Shown piece by piece: positions 24,977 through 33,505 of a stretch of 64,000 nucleotides of DNA. Positions within the stretch are counted from its first letter, which is position 1. Every line of letters starts with the position of its first letter. The notes under the pieces were generated by a model. The model ran no database searches and was not told the origin of the DNA. It saw only the letters and a list, made by a program, of their open reading frames with translations. Location: positions 3,819-67,818 of the forward strand of contig USNF01000004.1 of NCBI GenBank assembly GCA_900555985.1, written 5' to 3'. Both the position numbers and the translations under genes were made by a program. The DNA comes from an uncultured Gemella sp. (GTDB taxonomy: Bacteria; Bacillota; Bacilli; Staphylococcales; Gemellaceae).

Positions 24977-26311
24977 TTACTTACTTTTATGCAATACGCC
25001 AAAATAATAACCAATATTCATAAATAATATTATTCCTAATAAGTTAATTCCATAGAATGTTGAACTCAAGAACATATTAGATACTAAAATAACAATTGTT
25101 ATTAATGATAATAAAACTACTTGATTATTATATGTTCCATTTTTGAACTTCATAAATAACTCTTTAACAAAGCTAAAAACAAATATTCCCATTATTGCTA
25201 ATCCTACTAATCCATTATAGAAGAACATTTCTAAATAACCATTATGTGTATAATAATGTTCTTTAACTACATATTCATTAGGATCTTTTGTTTTAGCTAC
25301 TTCATACCAGTTTCCAGATGAATAACCTAATATTGGTTTTTTTACAGCTAATCTAGCTGTTGATTGCCAGATTGTAAATCTGTTATTTGAGATATTTTCT
25401 TCACTCGTATCTGTTCTTTCTAATGAATACTTTTGTTCATGCTCTTTTTTCTCTTCTTGAACTTTAGTTTCATTTAATTTCAAATATTGCTCACCCGTAA
25501 AAGCTACTGCTTTATAACTAACTACAACAAGTATAATACTAGCAAATATCTTAATCGCTGATCTTTTTAAATCTTTACCATCTAAGAATTTAATTAGTGA
25601 GTATACTAATGTAACAACAACTAAACAAATAAATGTTGTTCTAGATCCTGATAATACAATATAAAAATAATTTAAAGTGACTGCAGTCCATCTTATAATA
25701 TTTTGTTTTTTGACTAGAGTTCCAATTCCTATAGTTAAAAATATTATTATGATTAACGATGTTATTGATAAATAGTTAGGATCTGAGAAAATCCCAAATA
25801 ATCTAGATTCGATAAATCCTTGTCTTACCCATCTTCCTTTATAATTCTCTGATTTATAACCTTTTAATAGTAAAAACTGAAGTAATGAAACTAAGACTCC
25901 AACAGTATTAAATGCAACAATCACATATAAAAACATATTGTATAATTTTTTACTTAATTCTTTTCCATATAAACTGAAAACTGGGTATATAGATATAAAG
26001 TAAATAATAAATACTATCATGTTTTTTATATTTGTCATATAACCATACTTGATTACTATTGCACAAGTTACTATATTTACACCTAAGAATAAAAATAAGT
26101 ATTTTATATTCTGTACATTTTTATAAACTTTCTTTACAAATAAATTATACATTGCTATAAGTAGTCCTAGTAAAGTCATTAAACTAGTAACTATTTTATT
26201 CGCAGTTATAAATTGTAGTGGAAGAATTAATCCACACATGCAATATACTGCAAGTATTAGCATGAATATACAATTTATCTTGTAATAATTCTTTTCTATT
26301 GATTTTAACAT
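24977..26311 (-). CDS. Wzy/O-antigen-ligase-type polymerase, probable teichoic acid polymerase
   Basis: A 444-residue integral membrane protein with about 12 helices. It has a large extracytoplasmic loop carrying NRFTIWQSTARLAVKKPILG and YYTHNGYLEMFFYNGLVGL, the hallmark of Wzy/WaaL polymerases. It would join lipid-linked repeat units outside the membrane, the role of TarP in pneumococcal teichoic acid synthesis. Capsule polymerase is the alternative. The neighbouring LicD genes favour teichoic acid (inference). Confidence 0.78.
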   Translation of the reverse strand: MLKSIEKNYYKINCIFMLILAVYCMCGLILPLQFITANKIVTSLMTLLGLLIAMYNLFVKKVYKNVQNIKYLFLFLGVNIVTCAIVIKYGYMTNIKNMIVFIIYFISIYPVFSLYGKELSKKLYNMFLYVIVAFNTVGVLVSLLQFLLLKGYKSENYKGRWVRQGFIESRLFGIFSDPNYLSITSLIIIIFLTIGIGTLVKKQNIIRWTAVTLNYFYIVLSGSRTTFICLVVVTLVYSLIKFLDGKDLKRSAIKIFASIILVVVSYKAVAFTGEQYLKLNETKVQEEKKEHEQKYSLERTDTSEENISNNRFTIWQSTARLAVKKPILGYSSGNWYEVAKTKDPNEYVVKEHYYTHNGYLEMFFYNGLVGLAIMGIFVFSFVKELFMKFKNGTYNNQVVLLSLITIVILVSNMFLSSTFYGINLLGIILFMNIGYYFGVLHKSK

Positions 26312-26319
26312 ATGCTTGC

Positions 26320-27282
26320 TTAATATCCTCTTTTCTCTATTAATTTTCTATATAGGTTTCTGTTTAGTAATAGAGCTATAAACCCTATTTTTCTTCCTTT
26401 TGTAAATAATGAATCATTTAAAATATCTTTACGATGATCTTTTAAATATGATATTAAATTATTTTCTAACTCTTTATCATTATAATTATCATCTAATAAT
26501 AGTCTATCCAATACATAAAAATATGCCCAACTCATTCTAGTTTGAGCTACATCTTTTAATTTTGGGTATTTTTCTAAAATAATATTGCGATTTTGTTCAT
26601 AGGCTTCTATTACATTTAAAAATTTTGTCGAGAATTTTTGAGTTGTAATACTATTTTCTCTATGAACGTAGTAGTATTTTTTCTCATTTGTTGCAACTAT
26701 TTTTTTACATTTATCCAATAGTTTTACCATTATAAATGCATCTTCGGCTATTTTTCCTACTTCGAATTTTAAATCTGAAAATAGGCTTTTTCTGTACAGC
26801 TTGTTAACTGCTGTAACAGATAAAATTTTTGCTTCCATCACCATTTTTATAGCTTGTTCTGAGCTTAATTCCCAAGTTTCTTTATTAGTTACCTGTGCTT
26901 CAGGAGTGTTATTATAAACATCATAAAGGGCACACATAGACAAATCTGCATTAGTATTATTTAGATTTTTTAGTAATAATTCATACATGTCACTGTCAAT
27001 GTAATCATCACTATCAATAAATCCTACTAAATCAGAATTAGCTTCTTCTATTCCTCTATTTCTAGCGTCTGATAATCCTCCATTTTCTTTGTGTATTACT
27101 CTAATACGCTCATCTTTTTTTGCTAATTCATCACATAATTTTCCGCTGTTATCTGTTGAGCCATCGTTTACTAAAATTATTTCTAGGTTTGTATATGTTT
27201 GATTAATTATAGAATTTACACAACGTTCTAAGTATTGCTCCACATTGTATACTGGAACAATTACACTAATTTTTTCGCCCAT
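26320..27282 (-). CDS. Family 2 glycosyltransferase
   Basis: A 320-residue GT-A enzyme beginning ISVIVPVYNVEQYLERCVNS, with NDGSTDNSG and the DxD-type motif GFIDSDDYID. It would add a sugar from a nucleotide donor to the lipid-linked repeat unit on the cytoplasmic face. Donor and acceptor cannot be read from the sequence. It overlaps the end of licD by 17 bases and precedes the polymerase gene by eight, so it belongs to the six-gene operon. Confidence 0.85.
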   Translation of the reverse strand: MGEKISVIVPVYNVEQYLERCVNSIINQTYTNLEIILVNDGSTDNSGKLCDELAKKDERIRVIHKENGGLSDARNRGIEEANSDLVGFIDSDDYIDSDMYELLLKNLNNTNADLSMCALYDVYNNTPEAQVTNKETWELSSEQAIKMVMEAKILSVTAVNKLYRKSLFSDLKFEVGKIAEDAFIMVKLLDKCKKIVATNEKKYYYVHRENSITTQKFSTKFLNVIEAYEQNRNIILEKYPKLKDVAQTRMSWAYFYVLDRLLLDDNYNDKELENNLISYLKDHRKDILNDSLFTKGRKIGFIALLLNRNLYRKLIEKRGY

Positions 27283-28111
27283 AATATTCCCCTTTATATT
27301 TAATATAACTATTTTTCATATCAGTTATTACCGCATCATGATGTGGTACTTGTTTTTCCTTTGGTGGTGGTGTCATATAATCACCAAAAGCTGTTTTTAA
27401 ATAAATATCATACCCAACAGGAATTGGCATTTTTGTATTTTCAAAGTCAATAAAAATATTATCATCAAATGCTTCTATCGGATATTTTTTCTTCATATAT
27501 CCAGGCCCTGTACAAAGTTCTGTTATACCATCGCTTTCCTCACGTGTATATTTAGTCATTTCACGCTCAGCTTTTTTCCAAATTTTATAGCGTAATGATT
27601 TTGGAGTAAGTCCTAGTAAGATTGTACTTCCCCACTTCATAATAGCACCATGTTTTTCTGGAATAGTCTGTGCACAAAACAGTGAATAAATCAATGCCCA
27701 GCGCACTTGTTTTTTTCTACTAGATTCGTCTTTCGGATAATAATCCAAAGGAATAACATCAAGTGCTAATCCATGAGGCATATCTAAGTCTTGTTGATAT
27801 GGTTTAATACATGTTGTTTGGGTATCTCTTATCGTGATAAATAAGTTTCTATCTACAAACTTAGAATCACTTTTAGATAAAAAGTACTCTTTTTTAGCAT
27901 ACTTATTCCACAATTCAGGTAGTTTTTCATAATCTTTTCTTGGCATAAAGAAATCTAAATCATCATCCCACGGGATAAATCCTTTATTTCTTAAACCACC
28001 TATAGCTCCACCGCCACAAAGGTAACAAAGTAAGTCATGTTCACGACAAAATTCTACAAAATATTCAGCCATTTCTAAACTTTTATTTTGAATTTCTTTT
28101 AAACTACTCAC
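27266..28111 (-). CDS. licD: LicD-family phosphocholine transferase
   Basis: A 281-residue LicD protein with the classical motif YLCGGGAIGGLRNKGFIPWD followed by DLDFFMPRKDYEKL, and a LicD-like C terminus (FGDYMTPPPKEKQVPHHD). It should transfer phosphocholine from CDP-choline, made by the LicC encoded 8 kb away, to a GalNAc or other sugar of the teichoic acid repeat. It overlaps the aminotransferase gene by eight bases and the glycosyltransferase gene by 17. Whether it is the counterpart of LicD1 or LicD2 cannot be settled here. Confidence 0.88.
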   Translation of the reverse strand: MSSLKEIQNKSLEMAEYFVEFCREHDLLCYLCGGGAIGGLRNKGFIPWDDDLDFFMPRKDYEKLPELWNKYAKKEYFLSKSDSKFVDRNLFITIRDTQTTCIKPYQQDLDMPHGLALDVIPLDYYPKDESSRKKQVRWALIYSLFCAQTIPEKHGAIMKWGSTILLGLTPKSLRYKIWKKAEREMTKYTREESDGITELCTGPGYMKKKYPIEAFDDNIFIDFENTKMPIPVGYDIYLKTAFGDYMTPPPKEKQVPHHDAVITDMKNSYIKYKGEYYGRKN

Positions 28112-29321
28112 CTACAACCTCCGCTACTATTTCTTTGAAGTTTTCAACAATAACCTTAACATCTTCATCACTTAAACGAGTGTGCAGTGGTAAAGTTACT
28201 TCATTTACAAAATAATTATAAGCATTTGGATAATCTTTGATATCAAAACCTAAGTTGCTATATGCAGTTAACAGTGGCAATGGTTTATAGTGTACATTAC
28301 AACTAATTCCACGCTCTGCCATTTTTGTAATAATTTCACCGCGTTGCTCATAAGTGGCACCTTTAACGTGTGTAATATATAAATGCCCTGAAGATTTATA
28401 AGTATCTGTATAATGTACTAACGGTACTATTCTAGTTCCTTCAAAAGCTTTATTATATTGTTCTACTAGCTCTACTCTACGTTCTAATAATTTTGGATAA
28501 CGATCTAGCTGAGCTAAACCGATAGATGCCATAATATCAGTCATATTACATTTATAACCAGGTATAACTATATCATATTCCCATGAACCTGCTTTTGTTT
28601 TTGCTAAAGCGTCTTTAGTTTGACCGTGTAAAGAATATATTTGGAACTCTTTGTATAGTTCTTCATTATCAAAATTAGGATTTTCTTTCCATGTTACGCT
28701 TCCACCTTCAGCTGTAGTAAAGTTTTTAACTGCGTGGAATGAGAATGTCGTAAAGTCTGCTACTGCTCCAACTTTAACACCTTTATAAACACTTCCTAAT
28801 GCATGAGCTCCATCAGCCACTACTGCAACACGCCCTAATTTTTCTTGGTATTCACTATTTGCTTTAAACAATGATTTTTTCGCATTTACTACTTCGAAAA
28901 TTTTATCATAATCACATGGAATCCCCGCTAAATCAACTGGGATTATAGCTTTTGTTTTTTCTGTTATCGCATTTTCTAATGCAGCGTAGTCCATCTCATG
29001 ACCATCTTTTTGAATATCAACGATTACAGCTTTCGCTCCAACATGATAAATAACACTACATGATGCAGTGTAAGTCATTGCTGGTACGATAACCTCATCG
29101 CCTTCACCAATACCTAGTACTCTTAATACTAATTCTAAAGCAGCTGTAGCTGAATTTAAACATACTGTTTTAGGCGTTGTAGTAAATTCTGATAATCTTC
29201 TTTCTAATTCTTTTGTTTTTGGTCCTGTTGTTATCCACCCAGATTTTAAAGTATCAATTACTTCATTAATCTCATCTTCAATAATATCTGGTGGTGAAAA
29301 TGGTATATTATATTTTTTCAT
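28104..29321 (-). CDS. DegT/DnrJ/EryC1/StrS aminotransferase, sugar-nucleotide type
   Basis: A 405-residue PLP enzyme with the family layout: SGWITTGPKTKELE, PAMTYTASCSVIYHVGA and the PLP lysine in FSFHAVKNFTTAEGG (about residue 197). Members aminate 4-keto or 3-keto sugar nucleotides. Next to an initiating sugar transferase it most likely makes a UDP-amino-deoxy sugar such as the AATGal that starts the pneumococcal teichoic acid unit (inference). The dehydratase that would supply the keto sugar is not in the window. Confidence 0.87.
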   Translation of the reverse strand: MKKYNIPFSPPDIIEDEINEVIDTLKSGWITTGPKTKELERRLSEFTTTPKTVCLNSATAALELVLRVLGIGEGDEVIVPAMTYTASCSVIYHVGAKAVIVDIQKDGHEMDYAALENAITEKTKAIIPVDLAGIPCDYDKIFEVVNAKKSLFKANSEYQEKLGRVAVVADGAHALGSVYKGVKVGAVADFTTFSFHAVKNFTTAEGGSVTWKENPNFDNEELYKEFQIYSLHGQTKDALAKTKAGSWEYDIVIPGYKCNMTDIMASIGLAQLDRYPKLLERRVELVEQYNKAFEGTRIVPLVHYTDTYKSSGHLYITHVKGATYEQRGEIITKMAERGISCNVHYKPLPLLTAYSNLGFDIKDYPNAYNYFVNEVTLPLHTRLSDEDVKVIVENFKEIVAEVVGE

Positions 29322-29330
29322 CTCTAACTC

Positions 29331-30011
29331 CTATTTTATAACCGCTAAAGCAGTTCTTATCATTATTTTAATATCATTTATAACACTAAATTCTTTAATA
29401 TATTTTAAATTATATTTCATTTTATCTGGTAAAATCTCTTCTACATAGATATCATCAATACTTCTACCACTTCCTTTGTACTTCTCAATAACTTCATCTT
29501 CATCTTTATATTCTATGCTAGCTGGCGAAGTTATCCCTGCAGGAAGAAGTAGTGTTGCATTCATCTCATCAGTATAACGATCTACATATTTAGCAACTTC
29601 CGGACGAACACCTACAAAACTCATATCCCCTATTAAGACATTTATTAGTTGCGGGAGCTCATCTAATCTTACTTTACGAAGTTTATGCCCAACTTTACTA
29701 ATACGTGGATCATTTTGTTGAGTAACTGCTGCACCCATCTTATCAGCATCTTTTACCATTGTTCTAAATTTAAAAATTTTAAAAGTTCTTCCGTATGTCG
29801 TTATTCTCTCTTGCCTATAAAAAACCGGTCCTTCACTATCTAGTTTTATCCAAATAGCGATTCCTAAAATAATCGGGGATAATGGAATAAGCATAAGTAA
29901 TGCTAAAACCTTATCAAAAAATAATTTTAAGAATAAAGACACTTTCTTTTTTTGTATATTTTCTCTATATTTCTTTACTATTTCTGTTTCAAATCGTTTA
30001 TCAACGTTCAT
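29331..30011 (-). CDS. Undecaprenyl-phosphate sugar phosphotransferase (repeat-unit initiation)
   Basis: A 226-residue bacterial sugar transferase (PF02397 type) with one N-terminal membrane segment (VLALLMLIPLSPIILGIAI). The signature blocks are DSEGPVFYRQERI, FKIFKFRTMV, VRLDELPQLINVLIGDMSFV and GVRPEVAKY. It transfers a sugar-1-phosphate to undecaprenyl phosphate and so starts the lipid-linked unit. It is the first gene of the six-gene operon, with AAGGTG before its ATG and an extended -10 promoter about 95 bases upstream. Confidence 0.9.
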   Translation of the reverse strand: MNVDKRFETEIVKKYRENIQKKKVSLFLKLFFDKVLALLMLIPLSPIILGIAIWIKLDSEGPVFYRQERITTYGRTFKIFKFRTMVKDADKMGAAVTQQNDPRISKVGHKLRKVRLDELPQLINVLIGDMSFVGVRPEVAKYVDRYTDEMNATLLLPAGITSPASIEYKDEDEVIEKYKGSGRSIDDIYVEEILPDKMKYNLKYIKEFSVINDIKIMIRTALAVIK

Positions 30012-30105
30012 TATTCACCTTACTATACCATCTAAAAATAAATAGATTAATATATATATTTTAAAATTGTTACTTCATTCTAAAATACATACATTTCATC
30101 CCCTT

Positions 30106-30114
30106 ATTATACCA
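30106..30114 (-). promoter_or_regulatory. Extended -10 promoter of the glycopolymer operon
   Basis: Minus strand TGGTATAAT. The -35 (TTTAGT at 17 bp) is poor. It gives a leader of about 90 bases before the sugar transferase ATG. Confidence 0.5.
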
Positions 30115-30180
30115 TATTTTTTTATAGAACTAAAGAATATATAGAGATATTTTTATACAGAAAACCCTTACCTATCAACC

Positions 30181-30223
30181 TTTTTTAAAAGAGTTACAAA
30201 GAAAATACTTTCTCCGTAACTCT
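30181..30223 (-). terminator. Terminator after the LPXTG protein gene
   Basis: The stem AGAGTTAC with GTAACTCT is extended inward through G-U pairs. It is followed on the minus strand by TTTT and then an A-run, 14 bases after the stop codon. Confidence 0.7.
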
Positions 30224-30236
30224 ATCTTATTAATTT

Positions 30237-31754
30237 TTATTTTTCTTTTCTAATACGTAAAAGTAACCCTGCTAATGCAAAGATTCCTACTAAGCCCAAC
30301 AAGCTTGATGAAGTAGTCATACCCGTTTTAGGTAATTGTTTTCTCTTATCTGCTTTTTTCGCTTTAGTAACTTCTTTTTTAGTTGAAGTTGGAGTAGGTT
30401 TTACATTAGGTGTTGGTTTTACTTCATTTTCTAATACATATTCATAGACAATATGAGTTGAACCTTCTTTTAAAGTACCACTCTCTGCATCAGATGTTGA
30501 TGATGTACCAACAAGAATATAATTTTTACCATCGACAGTAATTTTTTGAGGGCGTTCATTACTATTTTCTCCAAGATTATAAGTAATTAACTCTCCATTT
30601 GAATTATAGATAGGTGTTAATGCAACCTTTGTATAAGTGTCTTTAAGTTGTTTGTTTGTACCTTTAATTACATAGTCAACAACTACATCACCTTGGTATA
30701 ATGCAGAAACATCTTGGTCAGCCATATCTTCTTTTTCAGATATATAATATGTTACAGCCGTATTAGCTCTTAAGTTAAATATTTCAGCATAGTGGAAGAA
30801 TGTTTTTGTATCAAGATTTGTATCTTCTGGAATATTAGTCCAATCCCCATTATTTGGTGTAATATAAGTACTTGGATTAGCTACTGATTTTATAAGATGT
30901 CCATTTTTCACATAACTATCATCTATAGATGAAGGATTTTCGAGACCACCATACCCCTTTCCTCCTTCAGCAGCTAAAGAGTGATTTGGATATTCTTCTA
31001 AATTTTGCGAACCAGATTCATATCCTTTAACACCGCCTTCTTGACTTGATTTCCAAACCATTCTAGCATCAATTGGTAAATACTTAATATTTTTCGCTAT
31101 TTCAAAAGGAAGTGTAATTTCAACCTTAACAGCTTGACTCTTATCAAAGTTAGCAAATAACGCATATGAATATGCTTTTCCAGTTTCTTCAAGACCATAA
31201 TCATAATTACTTGTATTAACTACATATGGTTTTTTCCCTGCAGCAAGTTCTTCAGATGTTGGTATATCATAAGTGTTCTCTCCATTTTCCATTGTTTCGT
31301 CAAAAGTAACCTCTTTCATTGGTTCATTTACAGACACTGGATTACCTTGTGAATCTCTAGTTCCTATAAGTGTGAAGTTAACTGTCGCACCCTCAATTTT
31401 AGGAACACGGATTAGAACATCGCTCACTGTTTGAGTGTGATCACTTGAATGCATTCTTTGAAAAGCAACTGTATATGGATAAGTCACACTTTTCCCATCT
31501 TTACTTAAAGTTGCATTTTGTCCCTCTACATTAACATGACCACCTTCGTTAACTATATTTTGTTTTGGTGTGTCACACTTAGTAATAATTTTATCAGTAT
31601 TATTGCTAGTTGTAGCTTCACTGCTAACTGCTGTAGTATTTTCAGTTGTATTAGTAGCTTTAACATCAGCCGCATTAACTTTATCTCCACCAACAAGCGC
31701 AATACTAGTAGGTATAGCTGCACACATTAATAAATATTTAATATTTTTCTCCAT
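30237..31754 (-). CDS. LPXTG-anchored surface protein, possible adhesin
   Basis: A 505-residue precursor with a signal peptide (cleavage near VNAAD), a long beta-rich ectodomain, a segment resembling MucBP-type repeats (VDGKNYILVGT to IVYEYVLEN, about residues 395-440), a Pro/Thr linker, and a sortase signal LPKTG followed by a hydrophobic helix and RIRKEK. Sortase A would link it to peptidoglycan. The ectodomain ligand is unknown. It is a single gene with AGGAG before its ATG and its own terminator. Confidence 0.85.
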   Translation of the reverse strand: MEKNIKYLLMCAAIPTSIALVGGDKVNAADVKATNTTENTTAVSSEATTSNNTDKIITKCDTPKQNIVNEGGHVNVEGQNATLSKDGKSVTYPYTVAFQRMHSSDHTQTVSDVLIRVPKIEGATVNFTLIGTRDSQGNPVSVNEPMKEVTFDETMENGENTYDIPTSEELAAGKKPYVVNTSNYDYGLEETGKAYSYALFANFDKSQAVKVEITLPFEIAKNIKYLPIDARMVWKSSQEGGVKGYESGSQNLEEYPNHSLAAEGGKGYGGLENPSSIDDSYVKNGHLIKSVANPSTYITPNNGDWTNIPEDTNLDTKTFFHYAEIFNLRANTAVTYYISEKEDMADQDVSALYQGDVVVDYVIKGTNKQLKDTYTKVALTPIYNSNGELITYNLGENSNERPQKITVDGKNYILVGTSSTSDAESGTLKEGSTHIVYEYVLENEVKPTPNVKPTPTSTKKEVTKAKKADKRKQLPKTGMTTSSSLLGLVGIFALAGLLLRIRKEK

Positions 31755-31909
31755 AAAATATTTTCTCCTAATTTATTGATTATTAAAAATTTTTATTCAT
31801 ATTTTAACTGTTAAAAATATAAATGTTTAAAAAATTATCCACAACTAATTATAATATTTAAAAATTAAAAAATCAATATTTTTTGTGTTGATATCAGTAA
31901 ATAAAAAAT

Positions 31910-31942
31910 AAAAAGAATAGTTTCTTAAAAAACTATCCTTTT
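31910..31942 (-). terminator. Terminator of the dlt operon
   Basis: A 13-bp stem with one G-U pair and a 5-nt loop, with A and T outer ends. It lies seven bases after the stop of the small DltX-like frame, placing that frame inside the dlt transcript. Confidence 0.75.
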
Positions 31943-31948
31943 TAAATT

Positions 31949-32107
31949 CTAAAATTCACTATATACATATTCCTGTACATTAGAAAAGTCAGTCATAAAG
32001 CAATAAATTATTATTCCCATAATTACAATATAGAAAAATATTGTCCAAAATATTAGCCTATGTTTATCGTTAATTTTATTTTTTAAGTTTATAAAGATCT
32101 CTCTCAA
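31949..32107 (-). CDS. dltX: DltX-like small membrane protein, encoded after dltD
   Basis: A 52-residue frame starts at a TTG (32107) inside the 3' end of dltD, with GGAGAGG about 11 bases upstream, and ends seven bases before the operon terminator. The product has a basic N terminus (MREIFINLKNKINDKHR), one membrane helix (LIFWTIFFYIVIMGIIIYCF) and the C-terminal tail EYVYSEF. DltX proteins are about 50 residues with one helix and end in a tail like FIYNEF that is needed for D-alanine transfer with DltB and DltD. DltX is usually encoded before dltA; no such frame is visible there. Start codon uncertain. Confidence 0.68.
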   Translation of the reverse strand: MREIFINLKNKINDKHRLIFWTIFFYIVIMGIIIYCFMTDFSNVQEYVYSEF

Positions 32108-33242
32108 AATCAATCCATCCTCTCCAACCTAAATGCATTGCATCAAACATGTAATATTCTTCGTATTCTTTACTCGAATAATCCATTACTTCTATATTAT
32201 TTTTTTGGGCAATTTCTTTTATTTTATTATAAGCAACTTGACGCGTTGCACTGTCTATCCCTGTATAATCACTCCACTTCCCATTAGCTGGAAGAATGGC
32301 GAATTTCATCTTAATATTTAAGTCTTTCACTATCGATAATAAAATATCTAAGTCATCATATTCTTTAGATTCATCATACTTTGTATTTTTTGAACTATTT
32401 TTTAATTGATCATATTTATTTCTTATGTATTTATCATAATATGTATTATCAATCTGGTAGTCATTATTATTAGTTTTTTCTATAGCTTCAGTCGTGACTT
32501 GCTCATCTAGTTGATCCCAATTATAGTTTGGTGTCTTTTCACCACTCATAGGATAATTTTCCTTACCTTTATTCCTATAAAAACTATATTTGTTTTTAAA
32601 AGAATGTATATAATTATTTAGCTTTAGAAACTCTCCTGTAACGACATTACCCTTACCTTCTACAAAGTATCGTTTATAGCTTTTATACTTATCATTTAGC
32701 TCTTTATTAGTAGATGAAAGTTCAATCACCCTATTAATAAATTTTTCTTTAGTATCTTTACTAATCTTTTCATTAGCCATAGTATTGTATACATGTTCGT
32801 CAGAAATTCTAGATAAAAATGCATCTTTTAATATTCCATTTTTATTATCAAACCATTGAATCGACTGAATCATAACTATTTCATTATTTCTAACATCATC
32901 ACCTATAGATCCTAAAGTAGCCGCATGAATGATATTTTGAGAATTACCAACCCCTACTTGCATAATATTAAAATCCCCATAATTAAAAATCTTCTTAGGG
33001 TGGAAATCTTCATTAATAGTTGTTGTTAACTCAGATGAGCCTAATAACAACACTGTATTAGGAGTCATGTTTTCTAATATCATATCTTTACTTTTATACT
33101 TCTCATAAGAAGTATTGTAACGCATGCTATTGTCATTAACTTTATAGTAATCTTCGATTTTCTTTATATATGTTCTATCTAAAATAAAAAGTGTTATTAA
33201 TACCAGAATTATTGATATTAAAAATGCCCTTAGCTTTATCAT
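32076..33242 (-). CDS. dltD: D-alanyl transfer protein DltD
   Basis: A 388-residue protein with an N-terminal membrane anchor (about residues 5-23) and an extracytoplasmic SGNH-like domain. The nucleophile region is LLLGSSELTTT and the C-terminal catalytic Asp/His block is FDAMHLGWRGW. DltD works outside the membrane in moving D-alanine to teichoic acid. It is the last of dltABCD, six bases after dltC, and its 3' end overlaps the DltX-like frame. Confidence 0.94.
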   Translation of the reverse strand: MIKLRAFLISIILVLITLFILDRTYIKKIEDYYKVNDNSMRYNTSYEKYKSKDMILENMTPNTVLLLGSSELTTTINEDFHPKKIFNYGDFNIMQVGVGNSQNIIHAATLGSIGDDVRNNEIVMIQSIQWFDNKNGILKDAFLSRISDEHVYNTMANEKISKDTKEKFINRVIELSSTNKELNDKYKSYKRYFVEGKGNVVTGEFLKLNNYIHSFKNKYSFYRNKGKENYPMSGEKTPNYNWDQLDEQVTTEAIEKTNNNDYQIDNTYYDKYIRNKYDQLKNSSKNTKYDESKEYDDLDILLSIVKDLNIKMKFAILPANGKWSDYTGIDSATRQVAYNKIKEIAQKNNIEVMDYSSKEYEEYYMFDAMHLGWRGWIDFERDLYKLKK

Positions 33243-33248
33243 ATTTCA

Positions 33249-33482
33249 CTATTTCCTATTTTCTATATATGAAATTACCTTATTTGGTGTATCTATCTCT
33301 TCGTATGTTACTTCTGTCGGTGCTATACTTAGTCCAAAGATTTCTTCAATTCTTACCAACATTTCAACAAACGCCAGCGAATCCATTAAACCTTCTTCTT
33401 TCATATTAATATCTAAATCTTCTCTAACTACATCATCTTCACAGATTTCTTCTAACATATCTAATACTTGTTCTTTTACCAT
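33249..33482 (-). CDS. dltC: D-alanine carrier protein DltC
   Basis: A 77-residue acyl-carrier-type protein. The 4'-phosphopantetheine attachment serine is Ser35 in GLMDSLAFVEML. DltA loads it with D-alanine, which then passes to DltB. It lies between dltB and dltD with short gaps. Confidence 0.94.
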   Translation of the reverse strand: MVKEQVLDMLEEICEDDVVREDLDINMKEEGLMDSLAFVEMLVRIEEIFGLSIAPTEVTYEEIDTPNKVISYIENRK

Positions 33483-33505
33483 CTTCTTATTCTCCTTTAA
33501 ATAAA

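Noticed and set aside
31835..31843. Perfect DnaA box TTATCCACA upstream of the LPXTG gene
   Set aside because: A single box with no cluster, no AT-rich unwinding region pattern and no dnaA or dnaN nearby; expected by chance or a minor DnaA target.
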